Positions 47,237 through 54,631 of a stretch of 64,000 bases of DNA are shown here, piece after piece. The notes beneath the pieces are model-generated. The model had not been told where the DNA came from. It did no database searches and saw only the letters and a list, made by a program, of their open reading frames with translations. The stretch is from Actinomycetes bacterium. GTDB taxonomy: Bacteria > Actinomycetota > Acidimicrobiia > Acidimicrobiales > Acidimicrobiaceae. Position numbers and translations under genes: made by a program. Position 1 is the first letter of the stretch; each line of letters opens with the position of its first letter. The stretch lies in assembly GCA_021841935.1 (NCBI GenBank), contig JAKCDL010000008.1, forward strand, positions 1-64,000, given 5' to 3'.

Positions 47237-48538
47237 TCAGTCAACCTTTGCTGACCTAAACCCAGCTTCAAGGTCGGCCAGGATGTCGGTGATGCTCTCA
47301 AGACCGATACATAGACGAACTAGGTCTGGCGTAACTCCTGAGGCTAATTTCTCTTCCTCTGACAGCTGAGAGTGCGTAGTTGAAGCTGGATGAATAGCAA
47401 GACTTCGAACATCTCCTACATTCGCCAGGTGTGAAAAGAGCTCTAAACCTTCAATAAACCTACTTCCGGCCTCAGCTCCACCCTTAATTCCAAATCCGAT
47501 AATCGCTCCCGCTCCACGGGGAAGATACTTCTTTTGAGCCGCAGTCCACGGGCTACTATCGAGGCCAGCATAGGAAACCCACTCAACCTCATCTCGCCCC
47601 TCTAGCCACTTTGCAACAGTAGTGGCATTCTGAACGTGACGCTCTATTCGAAGGCTAAGTGTCTCTAACCCCTGCAAGAATAAAAATGCATTGAAAGGCG
47701 AGACTGCCGCTCCAACGTCACGAAGGTACTGAAGACGAGCCTTTAATATGTATCGCGCTGCGAATAAAGGTTCGGGAAGTTGGCTAAATACAAGGCCGTG
47801 ATAGCTGGGGTCAGGTTCCGTAAAATTGCTAAACCTACCGCTAGCCTCGTAGTCAAAGTTTCCACCATCAACAATGATTCCACCTATTGACGTACCATGG
47901 CCACCAATAAATTTTGTGGCGGAGTGAATAACGATATTTGCACCGTGAGCAAGCGGTTGGCAAAGGAATGGAGTTGCGAGGGTGTTGTCAATAACCAGGG
48001 GAATACCAAACTCTTTGGCTACAGGAACCACACCTTCGAAGTTGAAGATATCACCCCTGGGGTTGCCGATTGTTTCACCGTAGAAAGCTCTGGTGTTATC
48101 GCGAACGGCACTACGCCACTCTGCCGGATCATCCGGATTTGCGATGAATGTTACTTCCACTCCAAGCTTTGCGAATGTATGTCGAAGAAGGTTGTAGCTA
48201 CCACCGTAAAGCGATGAGGAGGCTACAATATGACCGCCGCCTTCTGCTAGGTTCAGTAGAGCAATCGTCTCAGCAGCTTGCCCGCTAGCAGTTGCTAAGG
48301 CGCCAACTCCGCCCTCTAGCGCTGCTAGACGATCTTCAAAGACTGCCTGAGTTGGATTTTGAATCCTGGTGTAGATATTACCAAGTTCACTTAAGCCAAA
48401 AAGAGCTGCAGCGTGTTCAGTGTCACGAAATACGTAACTCGACGTTTGGTATATCGGAACAGCTCGTGCACCCGTAGTTGGATCGGCGACTGCGCCCGAA
48501 TGGATTTGCCTAGTTTCAAAGCCCCACGATGATGACAT
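47237..48538 (-). CDS. metY: O-acetylhomoserine (thiol)-lyase
   Basis: A 433-residue PLP enzyme of the Cys/Met metabolism family, turning O-acetylhomoserine and sulfide into homocysteine. It begins GFETRQIHSGAV, has YTRIQNPTQAVFEDRLAAL near residue 55, and the PLP lysine in IVIHSATKFIGGHG near residue 210. ATG 48538 has a weak AAGGGAAA upstream. It leads the metY-metX transcript and is preceded by a ~290-base leader with a SAM-IV-type element. Confidence 0.95.
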   Translation of the reverse strand: MSSSWGFETRQIHSGAVADPTTGARAVPIYQTSSYVFRDTEHAAALFGLSELGNIYTRIQNPTQAVFEDRLAALEGGVGALATASGQAAETIALLNLAEGGGHIVASSSLYGGSYNLLRHTFAKLGVEVTFIANPDDPAEWRSAVRDNTRAFYGETIGNPRGDIFNFEGVVPVAKEFGIPLVIDNTLATPFLCQPLAHGANIVIHSATKFIGGHGTSIGGIIVDGGNFDYEASGRFSNFTEPDPSYHGLVFSQLPEPLFAARYILKARLQYLRDVGAAVSPFNAFLFLQGLETLSLRIERHVQNATTVAKWLEGRDEVEWVSYAGLDSSPWTAAQKKYLPRGAGAIIGFGIKGGAEAGSRFIEGLELFSHLANVGDVRSLAIHPASTTHSQLSEEEKLASGVTPDLVRLCIGLESITDILADLEAGFRSAKVD

Positions 48539-48714
48539 AAAAGTAATTTCCCTTCAATAGTAAAAAGAAGATGGTTTGGCGCCAATGACCCTACGCATCG
48601 CAGGGGTATGGACTAGTGCATGTAGAAAAGTCGACTACGACTTAGGTTCGCTAGATCAAACGCATTCGCATGTGCACCGAAACTCATCTCCTAGAAACAG
48701 GGATGGCCCGGAAA

Positions 48715-48812
48715 GGACACCCCGCCTTGTAGCTTACGCAACTACCAGCTCTTCCTTCAGGGGCACCGTTCTGCGGGAGCGGTTGCCAGTTTGCCAGCTG
48801 AAGGACTTTGGC
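48715..48812 (-). ncRNA. SAM-binding riboswitch, SAM-IV or SAM-I/IV-variant type
   Basis: On the reverse strand a 7-bp P1 helix (CCUUCAG at 48804-48798, CUGAAGG at 48760-48754) encloses the SAM core UGGCAACC...GGUGCCCC. P3 is ACCG/CGGU with a loop containing CCCGC (48777-48773). Its complement GCGGG (48725-48721) lies beyond a small hairpin (GUAG...CUAC, 48745-48729), giving the 3' pseudoknot expected of SAM-IV-like elements. It sits between a promoter (48837-48864) and metY, about 180-270 bases before its start. A possible competing hairpin (GGGGUG...CAUCCC) overlaps the pseudoknot strand and may be the switch. Confidence 0.8.
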
Positions 48813-48836
48813 AAACAATCTTGAGCTAAGACCAAT

Positions 48837-48864
48837 ATAATATCTCGACCAAGTTTTCGTTCAA
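48837..48864 (-). promoter_or_regulatory. Promoter of the metY-metX leader
   Basis: On the reverse strand TTGAAC (48864-48859) and TATTAT (48842-48837) are separated by 16 bases. Transcription would start near 48830, just before the P1 helix of the SAM element. Confidence 0.6.
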
Positions 48865-48865
48865 C

Positions 48866-49264
48866 TGATACAAAAATTTAATTGATCGAGATTTGACTAC
48901 CAATTGACCCCCTATCGGAGGCGATGGATCCATCTATTGTGATTTTATAATTACTTTTCGCCCTAATAATCTTGAAGATTTAAAACTTTTAATTATTACT
49001 CATTATCAATTAAATATCTAACGAATGAAAAATTACGTCCAATAAAGTAGTTGATTCATAATGTTATCAACGAACTTATTCGATACAAAGATTCGACGAA
49101 TTTAACCTTCAAATTCACTAATTCATACCGTTACGACTCTATAATCGTCTGAATTGATCGTCTCTCCGATTGGATATTCACGATCCATATTTGATGAACT
49201 CATCACTTACTTCTGAATATCACCTGATAAGTAAAGAGCACATTCCCTACTAGAAGTAGTTATC
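48866..49264. other. Very AT-rich intergenic stretch
   Basis: About 400 bases with markedly higher A+T than its surroundings, between the divergent metY promoter and the DUF805 region. It includes ATTATTACTCATTATCAATTA near 49000, which loosely recalls a Fur box but matches poorly in one half. No gene was seen. Confidence 0.5.
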
Positions 49265-49465
49265 GTGATCGATGAAGAGCAGGCAGGCAGTCAACTCAAA
49301 CTTAAAGATACGATTAATGACAACTTGTTTCAAATATTGGCACATTACAAAAGTTATGGTTTGGTAAAAGTTATGGCAAAACTCCAAAGTAAGCCAATAA
49401 AAATGAGCCCTGATTGCCTAATTCGAGATAGATTATCGTCATATGATTATGATTTCAGCTCTTAA
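49265..49465 (+). CDS. Possible small ORF upstream of the DUF805 gene
   Basis: A 66-codon frame with GTG start whose end overlaps the DUF805 start by 23 bases. The product (start MIDEEQAGSQLKLKD) is polar, with no recognisable motif, and there is no good ribosome site. The overlap suggests possible translational coupling, but the frame may be chance in an AT-rich region. Confidence 0.25.
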   Translation: MIDEEQAGSQLKLKDTINDNLFQILAHYKSYGLVKVMAKLQSKPIKMSPDCLIRDRLSSYDYDFSS

Positions 49466-49805
49466 AAATGCATTCAGAAACTACATCAACTTCCAAGGAC
49501 GCGCGGGTAAGGGTGAATACTGGTGGTTTGTGCTAAGCGTCATAGTGCTCGAAGTAATTATCGCTGCACTTACCAAAGCATCCAGCATCTTTGGAATTAT
49601 AGGAGTACTCGTTTATCTCGCACTACTTCTTCCTGGACTCGCGGTAGCAGTGAGGCGGTTACACGACACCGACCGTTCAGGTGCATGGATTTTGATAACT
49701 TTCATTCCACTAATCGGATCAATCTGGCTACTAATCCTCTTGCTCCAAAAAGGAAACGTAGAAGCCAACCGATATGGAATGCCTGCTCATCAGCTCACTC
49801 GCTAA
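49443..49805 (+). CDS. DUF805 family membrane protein
   Basis: 120 residues with three to four hydrophobic segments. The start NYINFQGRAGKGEYWWFVL and the motif VRRLHDTDRSGAW are the DUF805 (YhaH-like) signatures. The role of the family is unknown; members are often found near stress or mobile functions. ATG 49443 or ATG 49449 is the start; neither has a clear ribosome site. A hairpin follows at 49854. Confidence 0.88.
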   Translation: MIMISALKNAFRNYINFQGRAGKGEYWWFVLSVIVLEVIIAALTKASSIFGIIGVLVYLALLLPGLAVAVRRLHDTDRSGAWILITFIPLIGSIWLLILLLQKGNVEANRYGMPAHQLTR

Positions 49806-49853
49806 AAATACGCACCCGTCGCTAAATAGGTTTATACCTACAACGCCCTACAG

Positions 49854-49889
49854 AGAGACCGCTATCAACGCAAGCTGGTGGCGGTCTCT
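49854..49889. terminator. Hairpin between DUF805 gene and PfkB kinase (convergent)
   Basis: AGAGACCGC (49854-49862) pairs with GCGGTCTCT (49881-49889), with further pairing outside if two bases bulge, and an 18-base loop. TGTAATTAAA follows. It probably ends transcripts from both sides, though the U-tract is poor. Confidence 0.55.
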
Positions 49890-49909
49890 GTAATTAAATG
49901 TGTCAGTAG

Positions 49910-50866
49910 CTAAAACGAGGGTCTATTCCATTCACTCACAGAAGATAATTCCTCCCTCAGTGGAGGTTCAGCACCTTCTCTCTCACAGGTAATCGAAGAG
50001 ACCTCCATCGCCGCAATCACAGCTCTTCGAACCAGCTCATAGTTGCTCAAATCTTTCTTTGAATATCCCTTGGAGAGCCAGTATGCAAGAAATCCTCCAA
50101 CAAATGAATCCCCAGCTCCAACTGTATCGACCACATCGACCTTTGGAACTTCGAATGTCTCAAATTTGCCTGAATGGTATAGCTCCAGGGGCAATCCACC
50201 ATTTGTAACAAAGACTATTCCTGCACCCGCTTCCTGAATCTTGCGAACCGACTCTTCGTGGGGTACGTCACCGAAAAGGTAATAAAGATCTTCGGTACTT
50301 ACTTTTACTAGGTCACTTCGAGCAAATATTCGATGCACTCGATCTAGATAATTTTGACGATCGCGAACAGCGGCTGGCCTGCAATTTGGATCTATCAACA
50401 CAATCAAATCATCTGCACAATTACGAATCAGCATCTCACCGGCGGTAGCCATGGGCTCGACGAATAGCGCAAGGGTACCGATGTAGAGCGCAGCCAGTTC
50501 TGAAGAAAACTCTTCCGTAACTTGAACAAGCGACTCAATGTCAATTTGAAATGCTGCGGTGTCGTGGAGGTGAAAGTGATAATTTGCCACACCATCTTCC
50601 ACTTCGGCGATTGCAATTGTGGTTGGCAGTACCAGTGCGTCCGGATAACCAAGAACCACACCATCTTCGAGCAGCTTTGCTCTAATTCTTCTACCAAAGA
50701 TATCCTCGGAGATACCCATTAGGGCAAGAGAACGTGCTCCGAGTCGAGCGACGGTTCTAGCAACGTTGAATGGGCCTCCTCCTTCAACTATCACAGGTGG
50801 CTTGTCATTTGTAACGATAAGGTCGACGAGATTTTCGCCAATCACACCTACCAAATCACGCAACAT
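49910..50866 (-). CDS. PfkB-family carbohydrate kinase
   Basis: 318 residues of the ribokinase/fructokinase family. GVIGENLVDLIV is the first strand, GGGPFNVARTVARLG near residue 30 is signature 1, and DTVGAGDSFVGGFLAYW near residue 245 is signature 2 with the catalytic Asp. It phosphorylates a sugar or nucleoside; fructokinase-like by overall similarity, but the substrate cannot be fixed. ATG 50866 has GCGGTAGG just upstream. No transporter or regulator of a sugar pathway is adjacent. Confidence 0.9.
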   Translation of the reverse strand: MLRDLVGVIGENLVDLIVTNDKPPVIVEGGGPFNVARTVARLGARSLALMGISEDIFGRRIRAKLLEDGVVLGYPDALVLPTTIAIAEVEDGVANYHFHLHDTAAFQIDIESLVQVTEEFSSELAALYIGTLALFVEPMATAGEMLIRNCADDLIVLIDPNCRPAAVRDRQNYLDRVHRIFARSDLVKVSTEDLYYLFGDVPHEESVRKIQEAGAGIVFVTNGGLPLELYHSGKFETFEVPKVDVVDTVGAGDSFVGGFLAYWLSKGYSKKDLSNYELVRRAVIAAMEVSSITCEREGAEPPLREELSSVSEWNRPSF

Positions 50867-51312
50867 TGCCTACCGCCTAACCTGCGAAGTAAGGTTCACA
50901 ACTTCACTCAAAAGGAAAAATCTACACGACGAATTAGTAGGCAGCGTAGCAAATAAGCATCATCGCTTGAGAGAATTGCCCCTCAATGCGCGAAGGAGAA
51001 GTTGGACCCGACATTGAAGCAACAGCATCAGGGTCTCTTTAACTTGTCTACGTCAACGATCCAGAAATTTAAGTCGCTCTCGCCGTTGCATCAATGCTTC
51101 ATGGATGAATGCTCAGTAGGTGAACCAAAACAGCAGCTTCGATCAAAATTCGTAGTTTGGCCGCAACGACCGCAGAAGTCCACATGTGGAATTTGCTCCA
51201 ATAGTAAAACGAATGATACAAAATATGGCCGGCCGACGTTGGTATACTTTAGGGGGTCATAATCGGTACAGTAACCTTTTGTGTTGAACTATGGATTGGG
51301 AAGGTACTTCGG
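50867..51312. other. Intergenic stretch between kinase and TetR gene
   Basis: About 445 bases. It holds a possible 36-codon Cys-rich reverse ORF (listed separately), and a TATACT near 51242 that may be the -10 of the TetR gene. A GGTACAGTAACC sequence near 51267 partly matches the palindrome before the carboxylase gene. Confidence 0.5.
51091..51201 (-). CDS. Possible Cys-rich mini-protein (zinc-ribbon-like)
   Basis: A reverse-strand frame starting at TTG 51201, encoding 36 residues with CGRCG and a CC pair among HVDF and HSSMKH ends; four Cys in 15 residues is a zinc-knuckle-like pattern. The frame is open further upstream, without a better start. There is no ribosome site, and the opposite strand is also open here, so this is a weak call. 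Confidence 0.25.
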   Translation of the reverse strand: MEQIPHVDFCGRCGQTTNFDRSCCFGSPTEHSSMKH

Positions 51313-51912
51313 TTGACGAAAGAGAGAAAGCCAGCCGAGCTACGTCGAAAAGAAATTATCGAGGTCGCTGTCGCCCACTTTGCGACTATGGGCTTCAACG
51401 CAACTTCAACGGCAAGTATCGCTACTGACGCAGGGATATCTCAAGCCTACCTTTTCAGGATCTTTCCATCGAAGTCACAACTGATCTCCGCCTGCATTGA
51501 CTATGCCTTCGATCGTGTGGAGGAGTTGCTTAGCGCGGCATCTCAAGGTCTAAGCGGCGGAGATGCACTACTGGCAATTGGAAACGCATACCTAAACTAC
51601 CTTTCCGACAAAGACCTACTACGGGCTCAGCTTCAGTGCTATGCAGCAGCGTCAGATCCCGAAATCGGATCGTTAGTACGTCAAAGGTACAAGAAACTTT
51701 GGGCACAGGTCGCCGAGATCGACGGAATCGCAAAGGAAGAAGTCCGCGACCTCTTCGCAAAGGGAATGCTCATAACGGTCTTGGCCGGCATCGAAATCAT
51801 AGACGTCGACCCAAAATGGGTTATCGAGGCCGAGGTATTCCCACCTTGTCCAGTATGTGGAGAATCACCTTCCTACGACGATAATATGACGATACTTCCT
51901 CATACACATTGA
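51313..51912 (+). CDS. TetR-family transcription regulator
   Basis: 199 residues. The N-terminal helix-turn-helix (RRKEIIEVAVAHFATMGF, then TSTASIATDAGISQAYLFRI) is typical; the ligand-binding helical domain follows. A C-terminal CPVCGESP with a final HTH adds a Cys pair near residue 178, unusual for TetR and possibly metal-binding. TTG start at 51313, with GGAAGG nine bases upstream. It lies 80 bases before the carboxylase-fusion gene on the same strand and probably controls it. Confidence 0.9.
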   Translation: MTKERKPAELRRKEIIEVAVAHFATMGFNATSTASIATDAGISQAYLFRIFPSKSQLISACIDYAFDRVEELLSAASQGLSGGDALLAIGNAYLNYLSDKDLLRAQLQCYAAASDPEIGSLVRQRYKKLWAQVAEIDGIAKEEVRDLFAKGMLITVLAGIEIIDVDPKWVIEAEVFPPCPVCGESPSYDDNMTILPHTH

Positions 51913-51935
51913 TGATTTACAAATTCCGCCTCCTA

Positions 51936-51950
51936 AAAGGTACTACCTTT
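51936..51950. promoter_or_regulatory. Palindrome AAAGGTA-C-TACCTTT before the carboxylase gene
   Basis: Perfect 7-bp arms with one central base, 43 bases upstream of the ATG at 51993 and 24 bases after the TetR gene. A similar GGTAC...ACCTTT pattern lies before the TetR gene near 51267-51281. Both could be operators of this regulator. Confidence 0.5.
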
Positions 51951-51992
51951 ATTAGTTTCTAACTAAACATTGCAGACGCAGGAGATGGATAG

Positions 51993-53750
51993 ATGACATA
52001 TAACGTCGTCGCTGAAGTATCTGGAACAATTAGCGAACTTCGCGTCGTACCTAGCTCTGTAGTTACCGAAGCGGCCATTATTTGTTACATCGAATCCATG
52101 AAGATGGAGTACGAGGTAAGAAGCGACGCTTCGGGACTAATTGTCAATATCAATGTCAAATTGGGCAGTCAAGTTTCAGTTGGCGACACCATATGTACTA
52201 TCGAGACGAACGATGCAACCGTACCTAGCGATCAGCAGAGTCAAGAAGAGAATCATTTGCCCAGATTCGAGGATCTTGACAAACGAAACGAACTTTACTT
52301 CTCGCAGTCAAAACGCCTGCGCCAAGATCGGCGATCTGGCGAGCCAACTGCTCTCGAAAGAATCGGCTTACTATTTGATGAAGGCAGCTTCGAAGAGTAC
52401 GGAAGATTTGCAATCGCAGCCCAAAGAAGACGACGAAACTACAACGACCTCGTAGCAAGAACTCAAAACGACGGCGTCATCACGGGAATCGGTACAATAG
52501 GAGGAGCCCCAGCTGCAACAATTTGCTATGACTATGATGTCCTCGCCGGAACCCAAGGCATACAAAACCACCGAAAACTCGACCGAATCCTTGAAATCAT
52601 AGCCCGTCGCAGGTTGCCTCTAATTACATTTGCTGATGGCGGGGGAGGAAGACCGGGCGACACCGACGGATTTGTACCTACGGGGCTCGAAGTGAGCTCA
52701 TTTGCCGAAATAGCCAAGCTATCCCAGAATATTCCCCACATAGCGATCGCGAGCGGCTACACCTTTGCCGGAAATGCAGCACTTGCCGCAGTAGCTGACG
52801 TAATAATCGGAGTCGACGGACTCTCGATGGGCATGGGCGGTCCGGCCATGATAGAAGGTGCCGGACTGGGGAGCTTTCATCCGAGCGAAGTGGGCCCCAT
52901 TGACGTTCATGAGGAGTCTGGGACGATCGACATTAGAGTTCCCGACATCGACAGCGCAATAAAGCTTTGCAAAACGATCCTCGATCTAGCTTCCAATAAT
53001 GTGAAACCTTCTTCTGAACCAATAGCTAACGTTGACCTCGATCTCATCGTGCCTCAAAAGAGGGGGCGCACCTTCGATCTCGATTCGGTGATTAACGGGG
53101 TCTCGGACGGCAAAACAACGATTGAACTAAAACCCAAATATGGAAAAAATCTCCGTGTCTTTATGGCACGTATCGAGGGATTTAGTGCCATTATTATTGC
53201 AAATGATTCTCGACATTTCGCGGGTGCTATCGATAAAGACGCCTCTGAAAAGGCGATCTTCGCTTACAAACTTGCAGATAAATTCAATTTGCCAATAGTT
53301 TCACTAATTGACACGCCTGGGTTTGTCGTTGGACCGCATGAAGAATCACGAGGTGGCGTTCGAAGCTTTGGACAACTCTTCATCGAGGGATCCCGTTGTA
53401 AATCCGAGACGATCGCTATAGTTCTCCGTAGAGGCTACGGCCTTGGCGCTATGGCAATGACCAAAGGGTCCTTCAAAGAAACATTCAAAACTATCTCGTG
53501 GCCAACTGGCGAGTTTGGAGGGATGGGACCGGAGGGCGCTATCCGCCTCGGGAACAGAAAAGAGCTCGAAGCCATCGCGGATCTAGCACAGAGAGAGGAA
53601 AGGTACAACCAACTACTGCAAGCGCTTTTGAACTCCACTAGCGCCCTTTCATTGGCAGATGCCTTCGAAATCGACGAAGTCATTAAACCTAATGACACCC
53701 GCTCTTGCCTCAAGCGGCTATTCGAACAAATCTCTTTGAGCAATCAATAA
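51993..53750 (+). CDS. Biotin-carrier domain fused to acyl-CoA carboxylase carboxyltransferase
   Basis: 585 residues. Residues 1-75 form a biotinyl domain with the attachment motif ESMKME (Lys37), followed by a ~30-residue linker. Residues ~105-585 are a complete carboxyltransferase of the AccD/PccB type: a first half with a QGGAP-like IGGAPAATICYDYDVLAGTQG, and a second half with LIDTPGFVVGPHEE and RRGYGLGAMAM. It would move carboxyl from biotin to an acyl-CoA. The usual order puts the carrier on the biotin carboxylase; here it is N-terminal to the transferase, and no biotin carboxylase gene is in the window. It is probably regulated by the adjacent TetR gene. AGGAGAT lies about 9-15 bases before the ATG. 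Confidence 0.88.
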   Translation: MTYNVVAEVSGTISELRVVPSSVVTEAAIICYIESMKMEYEVRSDASGLIVNINVKLGSQVSVGDTICTIETNDATVPSDQQSQEENHLPRFEDLDKRNELYFSQSKRLRQDRRSGEPTALERIGLLFDEGSFEEYGRFAIAAQRRRRNYNDLVARTQNDGVITGIGTIGGAPAATICYDYDVLAGTQGIQNHRKLDRILEIIARRRLPLITFADGGGGRPGDTDGFVPTGLEVSSFAEIAKLSQNIPHIAIASGYTFAGNAALAAVADVIIGVDGLSMGMGGPAMIEGAGLGSFHPSEVGPIDVHEESGTIDIRVPDIDSAIKLCKTILDLASNNVKPSSEPIANVDLDLIVPQKRGRTFDLDSVINGVSDGKTTIELKPKYGKNLRVFMARIEGFSAIIIANDSRHFAGAIDKDASEKAIFAYKLADKFNLPIVSLIDTPGFVVGPHEESRGGVRSFGQLFIEGSRCKSETIAIVLRRGYGLGAMAMTKGSFKETFKTISWPTGEFGGMGPEGAIRLGNRKELEAIADLAQREERYNQLLQALLNSTSALSLADAFEIDEVIKPNDTRSCLKRLFEQISLSNQ

Positions 53751-53759
53751 AGTGATCGG

Positions 53760-54479
53760 CTAAAGGCCACTATGACCGAATAGAGCTCCAACTCCTGCCG
53801 TTACTGCCATAGCAAGTGATCCACCGATCATGACGCGTATCGTTGCACGTATAGGTTTCGCGCCACCAACTTTGGCTCCGATCCATCCAATTACTGCAAG
53901 GGAGGCAATTGCGACCGCAACAATAACTGGTATCTTTATCGACGAAGGTGAAAGTAAAAGTGCCACTATTGGAAAGATGGCACCGAAGGTAAACGCGGCT
54001 GCAGATGCAAGAGCGGCTTGAACCGGATTAGCGCGATTCATATCGGCAATACCAAGCTCCTCACGAGCGTGAGACCCTAAGGCATCATGAGCTGTCAATG
54101 CTTCAGCTACTTCAAGAGCCAACTCTTTAGAAAGTCCTCGCTCCTGGTAAAAGCCTGCGAGTTCACGAAGCTCTGCTTCAGGATAATGCTCCAACTCAAG
54201 CGCTTCACGAGCTAGATCTGCCTCTTCGGTATCGCTTTGCGACGAGACGGATACGTACTCACCAGCTGCCATTGCCATGGCGCCCGCCGCAAGAGCAGCG
54301 AGTCCAGTCGCAAGAATACCAGAGCGGGACGCAGAGGTCGCGGCAACGCCAATCATGATTGAAGAAGTTGAAACAATACCGTCATCCGCTCCTAATACGG
54401 CCGCCCTTAGCCAACCTGCACGGTGAAGCTTATGGGACTCGATTTTCGGATGCGGTTTCTTATTTTCGACGGAGGTCAT
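53760..54479 (-). CDS. VIT/CCC1-family iron or manganese transporter
   Basis: 239 residues. LGADDGIVSTSSIMIGVAAT and MAAGEYVSVSSQSDTEEADL are the two VIT1 signatures; a Glu-rich cytoplasmic insert (residues ~85-145) with helices holds the metal-binding part, and the C-terminal part has three further helices. In plants and yeast such proteins move Fe or Mn into vacuoles; bacterial ones probably export or sequester these ions. That would suit life in iron-rich acidic water, but that link is inference. It ends nine bases after the convergent carboxylase gene. Confidence 0.92.
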   Translation of the reverse strand: MTSVENKKPHPKIESHKLHRAGWLRAAVLGADDGIVSTSSIMIGVAATSASRSGILATGLAALAAGAMAMAAGEYVSVSSQSDTEEADLAREALELEHYPEAELRELAGFYQERGLSKELALEVAEALTAHDALGSHAREELGIADMNRANPVQAALASAAAFTFGAIFPIVALLLSPSSIKIPVIVAVAIASLAVIGWIGAKVGGAKPIRATIRVMIGGSLAMAVTAGVGALFGHSGL

Positions 54480-54631
54480 GTGGCTATTCTAACTTCATGT
54501 CGTGTGAATTGAAACTTAGGTTACCGAGAGTTAAGGAAGGCTTTACCAAAATGGAACTAACGGCCTCGATTAGTAAGTCAAAGCTTCAATTTAGTAACAT
54601 TGAAGAAAATCGGATCTTATAAGGAGAATCA

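Noticed and set aside
48990-49015. Fur-box-like ATTATTACTCATTATC
   Set aside because: One half fits GATAATCATTATC, the other does not; the region is AT-rich, so chance matches are likely.
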